Shown piece by piece: positions 15,285-23,600 of a DNA stretch of 36,808 nucleotides. Each line of letters starts with the position of its first letter. Within the stretch, counting starts at the first letter, position 1. Origin of the DNA: Chryseobacterium sp. YIM B08800 (lineage in GTDB: Bacteria; Bacteroidota; Bacteroidia; Flavobacteriales; Weeksellaceae). The notes under the pieces are model-generated. The model was given only the letters and a program-made list of their open reading frames with translations, was not told where the DNA came from and made no database searches. The translations under genes and the position numbers were made by a program. Location: contig NZ_JAPDKN010000053.1 in the NCBI RefSeq assembly GCF_026163565.1, forward strand, positions 1 through 36,808, given 5' to 3'.

Positions 15285-17564
15285 CTACTTTTTAACTGCT
15301 TTTATGGTTTTAGAATTTCCATTCTTCATATTCAATTTTATCATGTACACACCTGATGTAAGATCATGTAATGAAATTGTCTTTTCAGATCCTTTCAATT
15401 GTTTCATCATTTTTCCTGAAAGATCATATACTACCACCGACTGCAGTTCTACATTCCCTGAAACAGTGATGATATCTGTAAACGGATTCGGATAAATAGC
15501 AATGTCTTGTTTTGCTGAAATTTCACTCACTCCCAACGAAGCCGTAGGTGCCCAAGAAATATCATCATAATAATAATTCACATTTCCTCCTTCTGCAAAT
15601 GTTGTGTATATGGCAAGTCTTGCGTTGGCCGGAACAGTATTGGGTACCGCAACAATATACTCGCTTGCTCCTGTATAAGCTGTATTGGTAATATTTACAT
15701 CTTGAATCAATACAAACGAATTAATATCTGCAGGATTTGTTACATAACCAATTTTTATTTTACCTGTATTTACACTGCAATATGCTCTAAATGATAAAGA
15801 ATGAGTTCCCGCATTGATGTTATTCAATTCCGGCAAAATAGCCATCGAAGAACCTGTAAGAGGTCTCTGCATAATATGTTTAGTTCCGGAATACGCTCCC
15901 GTTCCATTAACATTTACACTTCCTATTCCTGTAACCAATCTACCCCAACATGTAGCATTGGTTATTAATCCTGCATTATAAGAATCAAAATTTTCAAAAA
16001 GTGATGTTTGTGGAGCACAAAGAGTTAATGTAGAACTAATATTTGACCATAAACTTTGATCTGTCGCACTACATCTTGATCTTACCCATATATAATATGT
16101 CGTAGCAGAATTAAGACCTTGTAATGTATAAGGATTTGCCGTTATTCCTGTTAAATTAGGTACTGTTGTCGCAGTTGGAGGTGTATTGTTTGTGCTGTAA
16201 TAGATATCATAACCCATTGCTGGTGCAGGTGTAGAAGCCGTCCATGCAACATCGGCTGTAGCACTGGTTACATTAGACAAGACCACATTAGTTGGTGCAA
16301 AGCAAGTTGCCTTTGGTTCCCAATATACATTATCCCAATAGATATTTACAGCAGGTACTCCACCATGTTTTATTGCTAATCTCGCATTAGCCGGTACCGT
16401 ATTAGGTATTATTACAGTATATTCATACCCATCAAATACAGTATTGCTTACATTTACTGATTGAATATTAACAAACGAAGCGGCATTGGTATCATTAGTA
16501 ACATATCCAATATCCAATACTCCGGCACTGCTGCTTACTTTTGCTTTGAACCTCAACCAATGCGTTCCTGCATTCACGTTACTAAAGGCAGGAAGTACTG
16601 CAATCACACCATTGGCTGCTCCATTAGCACTTTGGAACATTGCTTTTGAACTGTTTACGCCATTTCCTGCAGAGATACTTTGAGAACCTCCACCCAGAAT
16701 AATTCTGTCCCAGCAATCTGCACTATTTGTTCCGGTTGCAGCTGTTTCAAAATCTTCATACATAGCAACTTTTGGGTCGCATTTTGTTTTAAATATTCCA
16801 CGTAAAGACCAAGCACTTTTATCTGAAGCACTACAAACTGATCTTACATAGTAATAATAGGTAGTAAACGAAGTTAATCCTCCAAGAGACGCAGAAGTCG
16901 TTGTGCTGGTTCCAGAAGCAGGTGTAGAAGCATCTGGTACAACATTAGATGAAGAGTAATAATATTCGTAACTATTACCTGGAACCGTTGTAGGAGCATC
17001 CCAAGAAATAGTAGCATCGCCATTAGTTAAATTTGAAGAAACCAATGCTGTAGGAACGAAGCACGTAGGCGTTGGATCGATTTTTAAACTAAAATCTACA
17101 AAATTACCGTTGGTATTGGGGCCACAAGGGTTTGATGTTGCAGAAAGACCTGTTCCTGTTTGTACTCTTATTCTGTAAATTCCTGGCGCCTGAGCCGGCG
17201 GAACAAAAAATTGGTCATCAACAATTGAATAGCCAGATATTCCTATGGGATTTTCGTAAAAATCATTAAAATCGCCATTGCCAGTCCAATCTACCCAAAC
17301 AAGGGCTTTAGTGCCACCTCCACCGAATTCCATGTGTACTTTTACAGTTCCTCCCGGATAAGAGGTTACCGTCTGAGTTGCAGAATTATTTACATAAGCC
17401 TGATGTGAGCTTGCGTCATAATACAAAGCTCCCTGATCAGAAAATATTGCGTTTTTTAAATAATAAGTAGTGGATGTTCCTGTAGTTGGTGTACAGTAAG
17501 TTTGTGCATCCAACTTAAAAAAAGGAAGAAGTAAGATCATCCAAAAGAGATAATGTTTTCTCAT
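15285..17564 (-). CDS. GEVED/fibronectin secreted protein, T9SS type A sorting domain
   Basis: A 759-residue secreted protein. I chose ATG 17564 because the signal peptide MRKHYLFWMILLLPFFKLDA starts there; an ATG at 17609 would put 15 unrelated residues in front. The order is a GEVED domain (about 60-150, ALVWVDWTGNGDFNDFYENP), fibronectin type III unit 1 (about 165-260), a jelly-roll/adhesin-like unit 1 (EDFETAATGTNSADCWDRII), fibronectin unit 2 (about 420-515), jelly-roll unit 2 (ENFDSYNAGLITNATCWGRL) and the type A sorting domain (last ~75 residues, AIYPNPFTDIITVSG to KTIKAVKK). The Fn3 plus jelly-roll block is therefore duplicated inside the protein. No catalytic motif is visible; an adhesin or carbohydrate-binding role is an inference. 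A terminator follows directly. Confidence 0.9.
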   Translation of the reverse strand: MRKHYLFWMILLLPFFKLDAQTYCTPTTGTSTTYYLKNAIFSDQGALYYDASSHQAYVNNSATQTVTSYPGGTVKVHMEFGGGGTKALVWVDWTGNGDFNDFYENPIGISGYSIVDDQFFVPPAQAPGIYRIRVQTGTGLSATSNPCGPNTNGNFVDFSLKIDPTPTCFVPTALVSSNLTNGDATISWDAPTTVPGNSYEYYYSSSNVVPDASTPASGTSTTTSASLGGLTSFTTYYYYVRSVCSASDKSAWSLRGIFKTKCDPKVAMYEDFETAATGTNSADCWDRIILGGGSQSISAGNGVNSSKAMFQSANGAANGVIAVLPAFSNVNAGTHWLRFKAKVSSSAGVLDIGYVTNDTNAASFVNIQSVNVSNTVFDGYEYTVIIPNTVPANARLAIKHGGVPAVNIYWDNVYWEPKATCFAPTNVVLSNVTSATADVAWTASTPAPAMGYDIYYSTNNTPPTATTVPNLTGITANPYTLQGLNSATTYYIWVRSRCSATDQSLWSNISSTLTLCAPQTSLFENFDSYNAGLITNATCWGRLVTGIGSVNVNGTGAYSGTKHIMQRPLTGSSMAILPELNNINAGTHSLSFRAYCSVNTGKIKIGYVTNPADINSFVLIQDVNITNTAYTGASEYIVAVPNTVPANARLAIYTTFAEGGNVNYYYDDISWAPTASLGVSEISAKQDIAIYPNPFTDIITVSGNVELQSVVVYDLSGKMMKQLKGSEKTISLHDLTSGVYMIKLNMKNGNSKTIKAVKK

Positions 17565-17712
17565 TGTAGTTCTATTTTTAAAATTAAACATGTAATTAAT
17601 AGCGTACAATTATTAAGCTTTTTTTCGCCTCTGCATTTTCTACTTTGATCATCAAAATTTTAGAGTAAATCTAAATTTTCAGTCCGCTTAAAGATTTAAA
17701 CAATATTAGTGT

Positions 17713-17720
17713 TATATTTG
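17713..17720 (+). promoter_or_regulatory. Candidate -7 element for the TPR/AraC operon
   Basis: TATATTTG matches the Bacteroidota -7 consensus exactly and points towards the regulator gene 120 bases downstream. No clear -33 TTTG is seen 19 bases before it. If used, transcription would start at about 17725, leaving a leader of about 115 bases. Confidence 0.4.
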
Positions 17721-17840
17721 TCCTATATGAAGAAACAGGCTTGCAGAATTCATTGAATTTACAAGAATTAAAATCACAAAACTTTAAAAATCAATACATT
17801 AAGAAAAACCATTATTAAGAGACAGTTAATCGAAATTATC

Positions 17841-19484
17841 GTGAAAAACAAGGCAGAAAACTATTTTAACTGTAAAAAAACTCTAAAAAATAATGTCTTC
17901 TTATTATTTTTAATCGTCTTATTTCCTCTATTTACCTATGGACAAAAAGGTCCGGATTTTAGTATTTTAACAGACAAATCTTTTCAAAAATTATATCAAA
18001 ATCCGGAAGATTGTATTAGCTATTCTCAAAGCCTTTTAATCAGTGATAAAAATTTAGAGCATAAAATTGTTTTAAGAAATATTCTTTCTCAAGCTTATGC
18101 GATGCAGGGAAATTATGTACAGTCACTAAACATTTACAATCAGAAAGAAGAGGAAGAAGGCATCGGAAAATATGGACAATTGCACTTTATCCATCTCTTT
18201 AGTGAATACAGCCTTGCCGATCAATATCAGAATCTCGGACTTTACAGTCAATCTAAAAAGATAATTTCCAATATTTTACAAAATAAAGATCTGCTGAAAA
18301 GTCGTGATATGAAGGTAAAAACTACCATTGCAAAATTGTATCAGCTTCAGGCAATCAACCTCGGAATTACAAGAAATTATCCGGAAGCCTTTCAAAATCT
18401 TATCATAAGTAATCAATATCTTACGGGTCACAATAAAGAAAATACCATTCTACTCTGGGAAAATAAGATTTTCAGAGCTTCTTACCTTCTCAGACAAAAT
18501 AAATTAGAGGAAGCAAAAAAACTGCTCGATGAAATTATTCGTGAAGTGAAAAACAATGGAGATTATCCTTTTATTACAGCTTTTGCTTACGAAAACCTTT
18601 CTCGTTATTATTTTCAGAAAGAAGATTACAACACTGCTATCAAAAGTTTAGAGAACGGGCTTTTGCAAATCGAAAACCTGCCTTACAATAATATTAAAAT
18701 CGTTTTTTACGAATTATTTACAAAAAATTATTTAGCGCTAAATAATGATGAAAAATACCATCATTACAATAATCTCTATACAGATCTGAAAACAAAACTG
18801 GATTCCAACAAAAAGGAAGGAATACAGTACATCGTAAAACTGGTAGAAACCTATAATAAGAAGAATTTTGAAATTCAGAAACAAAACAAAATAAGACAAT
18901 TCAGAAATATCACTATTGTTGTTTTATTTTTTGTTTTGGGAATTGTTGCCTATTTTCTTTACGAATCTCGAAGAAGTAAAGACCTGAAAAAACAACTTGT
19001 TTTTTTTGAAAAACAAAAAGAAAGGGAGAAAGCTATACAATTACATTTTAGTACATTAAAAAATGGTATAGAAAAAGAGAAGGAACAGAAAATTACAGAA
19101 AAAGAATCTCCAAAAGTTTCAAAAGAAAAAGAAGACGAAATTTTGCAGAGGCTTCAAGAATGGGAACTGTCTACCAATTTTTTAAGTAAAAATATGTCGA
19201 TTTCTATTTTATCTGCACAAACAGAAATCAATACGAAATATCTTTCTGAGGTAATCAACAGTAATAAAGGGAAAAACTTTAATGCCTATATTAATGAATT
19301 AAGAATTAACCACATTGCAAGTTTATTAAAAAACGATCCTGCTTTTCTCAACTATAAAGTAAGCTATCTTGCCGAATATTCGGGCTTTTCTTCACATGGA
19401 GCATTTACCAATGTATTCAAATCGGTTACTGGGATGTCGCCTAATCATTACATTCAGGAAATCATTAAAAACAAAAGATCATGA
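17841..19484 (+). CDS. Membrane-anchored TPR protein with C-terminal AraC-type DNA-binding domain
   Basis: A 547-residue predicted regulator. An N-terminal hydrophobic signal (about residues 18-34, VFLLFLIVLFPLFTYGQ) leads into roughly 300 residues of tetratricopeptide-like helices, which would lie in the periplasm. One membrane segment follows (about 354-373, ITIVVLFFVLGIVAYFLY), then a charged coiled linker and a cytoplasmic AraC/XylS helix-turn-helix pair (about 440-547; SISILSAQTEINTKYLSEVI, later AEYSGFSSHGAFTNVFKSVTGMSPNHYI). This layout suggests direct signalling from a periplasmic sensor to DNA without a kinase. The start is GTG 17841; no ATG occurs before the signal sequence. The stop overlaps the next gene by four bases (ATGA). 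Target genes are unknown; the divergent surface-protein gene is a natural candidate. Confidence 0.87.
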   Translation: MKNKAENYFNCKKTLKNNVFLLFLIVLFPLFTYGQKGPDFSILTDKSFQKLYQNPEDCISYSQSLLISDKNLEHKIVLRNILSQAYAMQGNYVQSLNIYNQKEEEEGIGKYGQLHFIHLFSEYSLADQYQNLGLYSQSKKIISNILQNKDLLKSRDMKVKTTIAKLYQLQAINLGITRNYPEAFQNLIISNQYLTGHNKENTILLWENKIFRASYLLRQNKLEEAKKLLDEIIREVKNNGDYPFITAFAYENLSRYYFQKEDYNTAIKSLENGLLQIENLPYNNIKIVFYELFTKNYLALNNDEKYHHYNNLYTDLKTKLDSNKKEGIQYIVKLVETYNKKNFEIQKQNKIRQFRNITIVVLFFVLGIVAYFLYESRRSKDLKKQLVFFEKQKEREKAIQLHFSTLKNGIEKEKEQKITEKESPKVSKEKEDEILQRLQEWELSTNFLSKNMSISILSAQTEINTKYLSEVINSNKGKNFNAYINELRINHIASLLKNDPAFLNYKVSYLAEYSGFSSHGAFTNVFKSVTGMSPNHYIQEIIKNKRS

Positions 19485-20620
19485 AGTTAATTATTCACGT
19501 TTTTTTGCTGTTATTTTTGTTCTTTACAGTTTCTGTTTCAGGTCAAAAAACGCATGATGATTCATTGAGTATCATTATTAAAAAGGCCAATCAGGAGATT
19601 TACAATAATCCTGACAATGTAATTAAAACAGGAAAAAAACTCCTTAAAAACGAAAAAGACACCAAGAAATTAATCAGAATCTATCTGCTTTTATCTACTG
19701 CAGGATTTGCAAAAAGAGATTTTGATGAATCACTGCAATATATTTACAAAGCAAGAGAACTGGCAAAAAAAACAAATGACCCAAAAGTGCAAACTTCTGT
19801 TTTGATGACTGCTGCAGTGCAGTTTCAGCAAATGGATCTTTTAAGCAAAAGCATCGAGACCCTTGATGAGGTAGACAAATATTTGGCTGAGCTTCCGGAA
19901 GACCTTTCTCTTAAGCATTTTGAAACTGCCAGAAGTTTTGCTTTACGAGGAATGATTTATAAAAGCCAGGCAAATCCGGAAATTGCTCTTCAGGAATTCC
20001 TAATTGCCATTAAAAATTTTGAAAAAGTAGCCGATCAAAAAACAACCTTCTATAATCAAAGTATTATTTACTATAATATCGGAAACTGTTATCTTACAAT
20101 TGGTGAACCCAACCAAGCTCAAAAAGCCTTTCAAAAATCGATTGATATTGCGCGTCTTATCAAGGCTAATAGCTTAGAAGCTTTTGCACTGAAAGGAATG
20201 TCTGAAATACCAAAACAAAAGCATCAAAATCAAGCAGCTTTAGACCTTTTGTTACAAGCTGAAAAGCTCAGTAAAAATATTGGTGATCTTACCCTTAATG
20301 AGGTAATCCATAAAGAAATGGCAGATAATTATCTGGCGATGGGGAAACAAAATCTTTATCAGATTTACAGTAAAAAGTACCTCGAAACCCGTCTCAAAAG
20401 GGAACAAAACGAACTAAGTTCTATTAATCATGCTCTTGACATTCATAATCTTGAATCTCAGAAAAAAAGTAAAGATATGATTACTCATTATCATTTTCTT
20501 GTTGCAGCTGTTGTATTATCCGGCGTTCTTATTTTGGGATTTTTCTTCTATTCTGTCTTGAAAATCAGAAGACGCAACCAAAGGGATCAGGAAGAAATTA
20601 AAAAACTTTTGAGTTCTTAA
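19481..20620 (+). CDS. TPR membrane protein, partner of the AraC regulator
   Basis: A 379-residue protein with a signal sequence (about residues 1-21, LLLFLFFTVSVSGQ), tetratricopeptide-like repeats over most of its length (for example NIGNCYLTIGEPNQAQKAFQ near 195-215), a membrane segment at about 338-360 (FLVAAVVLSGVLILGFFFYS) and a short basic tail (KIRRRNQRDQEEIKKLLSS). It has the same plan as the preceding gene but ends where that gene's coiled linker and AraC domain would begin. The four-base ATGA overlap indicates translational coupling. The likely role, by inference, is partner or modulator of the regulator in the inner membrane. The frame ends with a normal TAA and no HTH-coding DNA follows, so it does not look like a recent truncation. 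Confidence 0.8.
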   Translation: MKLIIHVFLLLFLFFTVSVSGQKTHDDSLSIIIKKANQEIYNNPDNVIKTGKKLLKNEKDTKKLIRIYLLLSTAGFAKRDFDESLQYIYKARELAKKTNDPKVQTSVLMTAAVQFQQMDLLSKSIETLDEVDKYLAELPEDLSLKHFETARSFALRGMIYKSQANPEIALQEFLIAIKNFEKVADQKTTFYNQSIIYYNIGNCYLTIGEPNQAQKAFQKSIDIARLIKANSLEAFALKGMSEIPKQKHQNQAALDLLLQAEKLSKNIGDLTLNEVIHKEMADNYLAMGKQNLYQIYSKKYLETRLKREQNELSSINHALDIHNLESQKKSKDMITHYHFLVAAVVLSGVLILGFFFYSVLKIRRRNQRDQEEIKKLLSS

Positions 20621-20703
20621 ATTATTATGGCTCAATCCTAAAAGTTGGGAATAAAAAGAGATAATTGAGATTGCAAACGGATGAGGAGTTCACACAAAAT
20701 AAA

Positions 20704-20733
20704 AAAGCTTCAAAACATTTGTTTTGAAGCTTT
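20704..20733 (-). terminator. Intrinsic terminator of the third tRNA-Asp
   Basis: Arms AAAGCTTCAAAACA (20704-20717) and complement (20720-20733), followed on the minus strand by TTTATTTT. It is the same hairpin as at 5885-5916. Confidence 0.85.
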
Positions 20734-20737
20734 AATG

Positions 20738-20811
20738 CGATCCGGACGGGACTCGAACCCGCGACCTCCGCCGTGACAGGGCGGCATTCTAACCAGCTGA
20801 ACTACCGGATC
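20738..20811 (-). tRNA. tRNA-Asp (GTC)
   Basis: Third identical 74-base tRNA-Asp of the window (acceptor GATCCGG/CCGGATC, anticodon loop CTGTCAC, T loop TTCGAGT, no encoded CCA). It is a single-gene unit with its own promoter and terminator, converging with the TPR operon. Confidence 0.97.
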
Positions 20812-20824
20812 ATTTTACAATTTT

Positions 20825-20855
20825 CAGAATTATCTTCCGTTATTGTGGTTGCAAA
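20825..20855 (-). promoter_or_regulatory. Promoter of the third tRNA-Asp
   Basis: On the minus strand TTTG (20855-20852), 19 bases, then TAATTCTG (20832-20825), one mismatch from TAnnTTTG. The spacer is identical to that of the promoter at 6118-6148, showing the whole cassette was duplicated. Confidence 0.75.
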
Positions 20856-20897
20856 AATACAAATTTTTAGTAATTCTGCAAACTTTTAGAAATAAAA

Positions 20898-20922
20898 AAT
20901 GCTCTCCAAAACGGAAAGCATT
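20898..20922 (-). terminator. Intrinsic terminator after trxA
   Basis: Stem AATGCT-x-TCC with GGA-x-AGCATT (one mismatch) and loop of five, followed on the minus strand by TTTTATTTC. It lies 19 bases beyond the thioredoxin stop. Confidence 0.8.
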
Positions 20923-20941
20923 CATTATCAAAGTATTTTTT

Positions 20942-21259
20942 TTATAAGTGTGCGCTTAATTTCTCAGCGATTACTTCTTTCGGTGTTACACCAACCAATT
21001 TATCTACTACTTCACCATTCTTGAAAATAAGAACTGTAGGGATATTTCTGATTCCGTATTGCATAGAAATTTCCTGGTTGTTATCTACGTCTACTTTTCC
21101 TACGACAGCTTTTCCTTCAAAATCTGTTGCAACTTCTTCGATGATTGGTCCTAAAGTTCTGCACGGTCCGCACCATACTGCCCAAAAGTCTACCAATACC
21201 GGTTTGTCTGATTTTAAAACCGTTTCCTGAAACGAGCTATCTGTAATTTCTAAAGCCAT
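20942..21259 (-). CDS. trxA: Thioredoxin
   Basis: A 105-residue thioredoxin of standard length. The redox motif is Cys30-Gly-Pro-Cys33 (WAVWCGPCR), followed by the family's IPTVLIFKNGEVVDKLVG with its cis-proline near residue 75. It has no signal peptide, so it is a cytoplasmic disulfide reductase that receives electrons from thioredoxin reductase. It lies 72 bases after the cysteine desulfurase gene and ends with its own terminator; whether it shares that gene's transcript is uncertain. Confidence 0.97.
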   Translation of the reverse strand: MALEITDSSFQETVLKSDKPVLVDFWAVWCGPCRTLGPIIEEVATDFEGKAVVGKVDVDNNQEISMQYGIRNIPTVLIFKNGEVVDKLVGVTPKEVIAEKLSAHL

Positions 21260-21331
21260 TTTTTTATCTTTTAATTATTAATATTCTTTCTTATTTTTCT
21301 AATTCAAAATTACCACTTTAAAATGAAAAGC

Positions 21332-22507
21332 CTATCTATGCTCAACATTTGTATTTTCTATAACGAAATCTTTAGAGATCTCTTTTAAAGCAGTCACAAA
21401 AACATCGATATCATCTTTTGTCGTCATGTGGCTGAAAGATACACGCAAAGGTGTGCAATTATCCATTTCATCCTCAGAAAGTACCATCATCATTACCATA
21501 GAAGGTTTTGATGCTCCTGAAGAACATGCGCTTCCTTGTGACACAGCAATTCCTTTCATATCAAGCTGTAATCCGATTAAAGGATTTTTGTAAGGAAGTA
21601 AAAGACTTACTACAGTGTACAAACTGTTATCTGCTTCAGAACTTCTCCCGTTAAACTTCACTCCCGGAATTTCTGCAGCAACTCTGTCAATTGTATATTG
21701 CTTAATAGTCTGCATGTGTTCTGTATAAGCTTCCATATTATTTAATGAAAGCTCCAGAGCTTTTCCTAAACCTGCAATACCGGCAACATTTTCTGTTCCT
21801 GCTCTCAAGCTTCTTTCTTGAGGACCACCTGTAATAATCCCTTTTAAACCAATAGATTTTCTGATAAAAGCAAAACCAATTCCTTTAGGACCATGAAACT
21901 TATGCGCACTGCAAGATGCAAAATCAACAGGAATATCTGAGAAATCAAGATTCATGTGCGCCATTGTCTGAACGGTATCAGAATGGAAAAGTGCATTATT
22001 TTCTTTGCAAAGCTGTGCAATTTTCTTGATGTCTACAATATTTCCGATTTCGTTATTGGCATGCATTAAGCTTACCAATGTTTTTTTATCTGAATTTTTA
22101 AGTAGCTCTTCTAATTTGGCTAAATCAATATCTCCTTTTTCATTAGGACGAATATAAGCAACCTCTACCCCTTTTCTGTTTTTCATATCCAGAATACTCT
22201 CAGAAACACATTTGTGCTCCATCGGAGAGCTTATGATTCTTTCAATACCAAGATGTTCAACACTTGATTTGATGATCATATTATTAGATTCTGTACCACA
22301 AGAGGTAAAAATAATCTCAGCCGGAGTTACATGTAGATAATCTGCAACCTGTCTTCTTACATTTTCTATAAGAATCTTCGCTTCCTGACCAAAACTGTGG
22401 GTAGAAGAAGGATTCCCAAAATTCATTTTCATCGTATCGACCATTGCATCGATTACTTCTTCTGAAAGTGGCGTTGTAGCAGCGTTATCTAAATATATTT
22501 TATTCAT
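21332..22507 (-). CDS. Cysteine desulfurase (NifS/IscS family)
   Basis: A 391-residue PLP enzyme of aminotransferase class V that takes sulfur from L-cysteine to form an enzyme persulfide for Fe-S clusters or thio-modification. The N-terminus MNKIYLDNAATTPLSEEV is typical. The PLP lysine is Lys203 in SCSAHKFHGPKG, the substrate-binding block is RAGTENVAGIAG, and the catalytic Cys328 lies in the loop SQGSACSSGASKPS, as in group I (NifS/IscS-like) enzymes. No scaffold (IscU) or Suf genes are adjacent. The start is three bases after the preceding lipoprotein stop, so it is read with the arabinose-donor genes, although no functional link is obvious. Confidence 0.93.
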   Translation of the reverse strand: MNKIYLDNAATTPLSEEVIDAMVDTMKMNFGNPSSTHSFGQEAKILIENVRRQVADYLHVTPAEIIFTSCGTESNNMIIKSSVEHLGIERIISSPMEHKCVSESILDMKNRKGVEVAYIRPNEKGDIDLAKLEELLKNSDKKTLVSLMHANNEIGNIVDIKKIAQLCKENNALFHSDTVQTMAHMNLDFSDIPVDFASCSAHKFHGPKGIGFAFIRKSIGLKGIITGGPQERSLRAGTENVAGIAGLGKALELSLNNMEAYTEHMQTIKQYTIDRVAAEIPGVKFNGRSSEADNSLYTVVSLLLPYKNPLIGLQLDMKGIAVSQGSACSSGASKPSMVMMMVLSEDEMDNCTPLRVSFSHMTTKDDIDVFVTALKEISKDFVIENTNVEHR

Positions 22508-22510
22508 TTT

Positions 22511-22981
22511 TTATTTTGAAGATTTTAATTGTACTGAAGTGAACTGATAATTTGAAGGAACTGTAAAGATAAACCAAGGATTTGAAAGTACCTGAATCTC
22601 CATTCCGCCAGATTCATACATCGGAACTTCTACATACAGCACATTATCTTTTACAGAAATATTCTTGATTTCTCTTATGGTGTGATCTCCGGAATTAAAC
22701 CTTCCTAAATTATACAAGACCACTTTTTTATCTTTTGGAAAAACAGGAAACTTTATCGCTGGTTCATTTCCTACTTCTACAAGAGAAATGCCCTGCATAG
22801 ATGTTATTATCTTCTGAAATTCCTGTTCATTTTTAATGATTACAAAGCCGGGCTGTTCGGTTCCGCCCTGTGATTCAGACTTTATAATTTCAGCTTTACT
22901 CTGCATGTCTTCAGATTTTTGTGCAATTGTGCTTGTGCAACTCATTATGACTGCAAAACAAAAAATCAGCAGTTTATTCAT
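22511..22981 (-). CDS. Small exported PrcB-like protein, probable lipoprotein
   Basis: A 156-residue exported protein. The N-terminus MNKLLIFCFAVIMSCTSTIA carries a lipobox-like VIMSC (lipidated Cys15), though a SPase I site after TIAQ is also possible. The mature part (FVIIKNEQEFQKIITSM, then KKVVLYNLGRFNSGDHTIRE, then LSNPWFIFTVPS) resembles the PrcB C-terminal domain, named after a Treponema protease-complex subunit. That match is by pattern and only moderate. It is likely an outer-membrane or periplasmic lipoprotein of unknown role, read between the HAD phosphatase (24-base gap) and the desulfurase (3-base gap). Confidence 0.65.
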   Translation of the reverse strand: MNKLLIFCFAVIMSCTSTIAQKSEDMQSKAEIIKSESQGGTEQPGFVIIKNEQEFQKIITSMQGISLVEVGNEPAIKFPVFPKDKKVVLYNLGRFNSGDHTIREIKNISVKDNVLYVEVPMYESGGMEIQVLSNPWFIFTVPSNYQFTSVQLKSSK

Positions 22982-23005
22982 TTTACTTTTATTAATCCTT
23001 CAAAA

Positions 23006-23593
23006 TTAATGAAAAAATTGGTAATGACCTTCATTTGCCCATTTCAGCATTGGTTTATCTCCCGACGTATCTCCGAACGCTATGATTTTATCGTACTTAC
23101 TGTCTGAAATTTCTTTTTTTATACGCTCCAGTTTTTCTACACCGTTGCAGTTTTTGCCTATAAAATTGCCTGTAAAAATCCCATTTTTGAACTCTGCCCG
23201 TGTCGAAACAAGATTCATTTGTAATTTTTCTGCAAAAGGTTTAGTCCAAATATCAAGAGAAGCTGTCACCATAAGACTTTGTGTATTTTCTCTATCTATA
23301 TTTTTAATGAATTCTAAAGCATTCTCTCTAACGATTTTAGGATAATTTTCCTCAAAAAATTGTTTCGATTTTTCTTCAATTTTAGATTGGAGCTGACCTT
23401 TTAAAACAGAACCAATGAAACTTTTCTTTACCTTTTCCGTTTCAGCCAATCTTAATTTTAATAAAATAAAAAGCGGAATATGCTTCAAAAACTGCACCCG
23501 AAACTTAGATGGATTATAAAATTTAAGATACATAAACATCGTATCTTTATAGGTGATGGTTCCGTCAAAATCAAAACAATACAATTTTTTCAT
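23006..23593 (-). CDS. HAD-IB family phosphatase
   Basis: A 195-residue hydrolase of the HAD-IB (phosphoserine-phosphatase-like) group. All four motifs are visible: Asp8 and Asp10 in CFDFDGTIT, Thr110-Ala-Ser in MVTASLD, Lys154 in GVEKLERIK, and Asp175/Asp179 in GDTSGDKPML. A helical cap with a hydrophobic patch (HIPLFILLKLRLA) lies between motifs I and II, suggesting a lipid-linked or membrane-near substrate. It lies seven bases after the DprE2-like gene, and I infer that it removes the 5-phosphate from polyprenyl-phosphoryl-5-phosphoribose, the step between the UbiA enzyme and the DprE epimerase. This role is from context; the enzyme class itself is clear. Confidence 0.88.
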   Translation of the reverse strand: MKKLYCFDFDGTITYKDTMFMYLKFYNPSKFRVQFLKHIPLFILLKLRLAETEKVKKSFIGSVLKGQLQSKIEEKSKQFFEENYPKIVRENALEFIKNIDRENTQSLMVTASLDIWTKPFAEKLQMNLVSTRAEFKNGIFTGNFIGKNCNGVEKLERIKKEISDSKYDKIIAFGDTSGDKPMLKWANEGHYQFFH

Positions 23594-23600
23594 GCTACGG

